A DNA stretch of 6,537 nt from positions 1 to 6,537 of the forward strand of contig JAHEFL010000104.1 of the NCBI GenBank assembly GCA_024640205.1. Direction: 5' to 3'. Below are positions 5,703 through 6,537 of the stretch, piece by piece. The notes beneath the pieces are model-generated. The model was not told the origin of the DNA. It searched no databases and was given only the letters and a program-made list of their open reading frames with translations. Origin of the DNA: Flavobacteriales bacterium. Its GTDB lineage: Bacteria > Bacteroidota > Bacteroidia > Flavobacteriales_F > PHOS-HE28. Numbering within the stretch: the stretch's first letter is position 1; every line of letters starts with the position of its first letter. A program made the translations under genes and the position numbers.

Positions 5703-5865
5703 AGCATGGTCGAGTTATTTGGTTCAACGTCCTGCTATGTTCCGAGATCGAGAGGAGAATTGCAAGGACATGGGTCATGACCACGGTCCATCACCGTTGA
5801 ACACGAGCCAGGCAACGCAATACCTCGGCGGCTTCCAAATTGGTCACCATTCATCATCAGCCACG
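5703..5865. promoter_or_regulatory. Spacer between the channel gene and the T9SS-protein gene
   Basis: This spacer lies between the mscS-like stop and the start of the secreted-protein gene, both on minus. No T-run-tailed hairpin is visible to end the channel transcript, and no good TAnnTTTG box is visible upstream of 5702. The only notable structure is the symmetric element at 5766-5789. I see no small gene. Confidence 0.35.
5766..5789. repeat. 24-bp interrupted palindrome
   Basis: The outer arms GGAC (5766-5769) and GTCC (5786-5789) and the perfect inner 10-bp palindrome GGTCATGACC (5773-5782) share one centre and are separated on each side by 3 unpaired bases. Nine of twelve base pairs are symmetric. 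With no loop at its centre it would make a poor RNA hairpin but a plausible site for a dimeric DNA-binding protein. It lies 63 bp upstream of the ATG at 5702. Confidence 0.45.
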
Positions 5866-5866
5866 A

Positions 5867-6537
5867 TCAGTTCACTGGGGGCTCGTCACCTTGTCGACCC
5901 AACAATATCTGATTTGGGACTTCGAGGTCCACCCCGTGCTTGCGGAACTCGGTGGCGATCCGGACGAGGGCCTCGCTCCGCTTGTTCCCAGCAGATCGAA
6001 TATCCCCCACCCATAACCGTATGTTGAACAAGGCCCATGCTTTACCCATCTCAGCCAATTGCACGACCGGAGCGGCCAACCCCTCCTCCTCGAATTCCTT
6101 CATGACACCTTCGATCATCTCATGGATCCTATCCAGGTCATTGGTCACAGGTACGTTCACCTGGACGATCACAAGTCCGGTCCGATCATTCAGCGTCCTG
6201 TTACTGATGACCTGTGAGAGCAGCATACCGTTCGGCACGATGAGGATGGCACCGTTGTAATCCAGCACGCGCGTTCCGCGGATGCCGATGTCAAGCACGG
6301 TTCCTTGCGAATCGCCCAGTTCGATCGCATCTCCTGGACGGATGGGTTTCTCCAATGCGAGCATGACACCGGAGACCAGGTTGTTGGTCAGGTTCTGCAA
6401 GCCGAAACCAATACCCACCCCGAAAGCCCCCAGGACCATCGTCATGCGGTCCAGCGGAATGCCGGCCAGATAAACAGCAAGCATGAAGCCCGCAATGAAC
6501 ACCGAAAGGCGTAACAGGAGCACGAAGTCCTTGGCGC
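5867..6537 (-). CDS. MscS-superfamily mechanosensitive channel, C-terminal part (runs off right edge)
   Basis: The minus-strand frame is open to the window edge; 222 residues and the TGA at 5869-5867 are present and the N-terminus is outside. An in-frame GTG at 6523 is internal, not a start. The fragment begins in the last transmembrane helices (LLLRLSVFIAGFMLAVYLAG, 6-25). Next is the pore helix VLGAFGVGIGFGLQNLTNNLVSG (34-56), then the signature EKPIRPGD (62-69) and the beta domain with VLDYNGAILIVPNG (90-103). An alpha/beta C-terminal domain runs from about 120 to 208. These channels open under membrane tension and release solutes in hypo-osmotic shock. GFGLQ and EKPIRPGD are closer to MscK-type large homologues than to E. 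coli MscS itself, so the full gene may be longer with extra transmembrane helices. The position of MscS Gly113 is Asn48 here. The usual terminal IPFPQ is replaced by LEVPNQ, followed by a short polar tail. Confidence 0.92.
   Translation of the reverse strand, partial: AKDFVLLLRLSVFIAGFMLAVYLAGIPLDRMTMVLGAFGVGIGFGLQNLTNNLVSGVMLALEKPIRPGDAIELGDSQGTVLDIGIRGTRVLDYNGAILIVPNGMLLSQVISNRTLNDRTGLVIVQVNVPVTNDLDRIHEMIEGVMKEFEEEGLAAPVVQLAEMGKAWALFNIRLWVGDIRSAGNKRSEALVRIATEFRKHGVDLEVPNQILLGRQGDEPPVN

Noticed and set aside
5783..5797. ACGGT-CCATC-ACCGT hairpin as a terminator of the channel gene
   Set aside because: The stem is only 5 bp and no T run follows on the minus strand, so it does not qualify as an intrinsic terminator.
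5719..6027. Plus-strand open frame of 102 codons covering the spacer before the channel gene
   Set aside because: Half of it is antisense to the MscS-like gene, and the translation shows no signal peptide, motif or family resemblance.

Overview
The window looks like chromosomal DNA from a member of the Bacteroidota, probably a fairly GC-rich uncultured Flavobacteriales-type lineage. Three observations support this. One secreted protein ends in a type IX secretion (T9SS, type A) C-terminal sorting domain, a system restricted to this phylum. The starts lack Shine-Dalgarno sequences. At least one promoter-like box (TACCTTTG) fits the Bacteroidota -7 consensus TAnnTTTG. The genus assignment is inference only.

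Layout from left to right. Positions 1-706 (minus) hold the N-terminal 235 residues of a secreted, Cys-containing surface or extracellular protein that runs off the left edge. A 225-bp divergent spacer follows. Then comes a 535-residue secreted DUF4140/DUF4139 (MuiA-like) protein on plus (932-2539). It converges, with only 14 bp between stop codons, on a membrane fatty-acid desaturase on minus (2554-3627). A 111-bp divergent spacer separates the desaturase from a RimJ/RimL-type GNAT acetyltransferase on plus (3739-4257). That gene converges, with a 25-bp gap, on a 91-residue Lys/Ala-rich histone H1-like protein on minus (4283-4558). Upstream of it, also on minus, are a T9SS-exported protein of unknown function (4686-5702), closed by a strong intrinsic terminator, and the C-terminal part of an MscS-superfamily mechanosensitive channel that runs off the right edge (5867-6537).

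Functionally this is mostly a set of independent single-gene units: divergent or convergent pairs and one same-strand run interrupted by a terminator. I see no operon and no mobile element, CRISPR array, RNA gene or defence-type cassette. A loose theme is the cell envelope (two secreted proteins, the exported DUF4139 protein, the membrane-lipid desaturase and the channel), but the gene order does not show that they act together. The parts most worth a second look are the short symmetric or repeated elements in the intergenic spacers, the basic nucleoid-type protein, and the two secreted proteins without assigned function. I did not find convincing evidence of a new multi-gene system.
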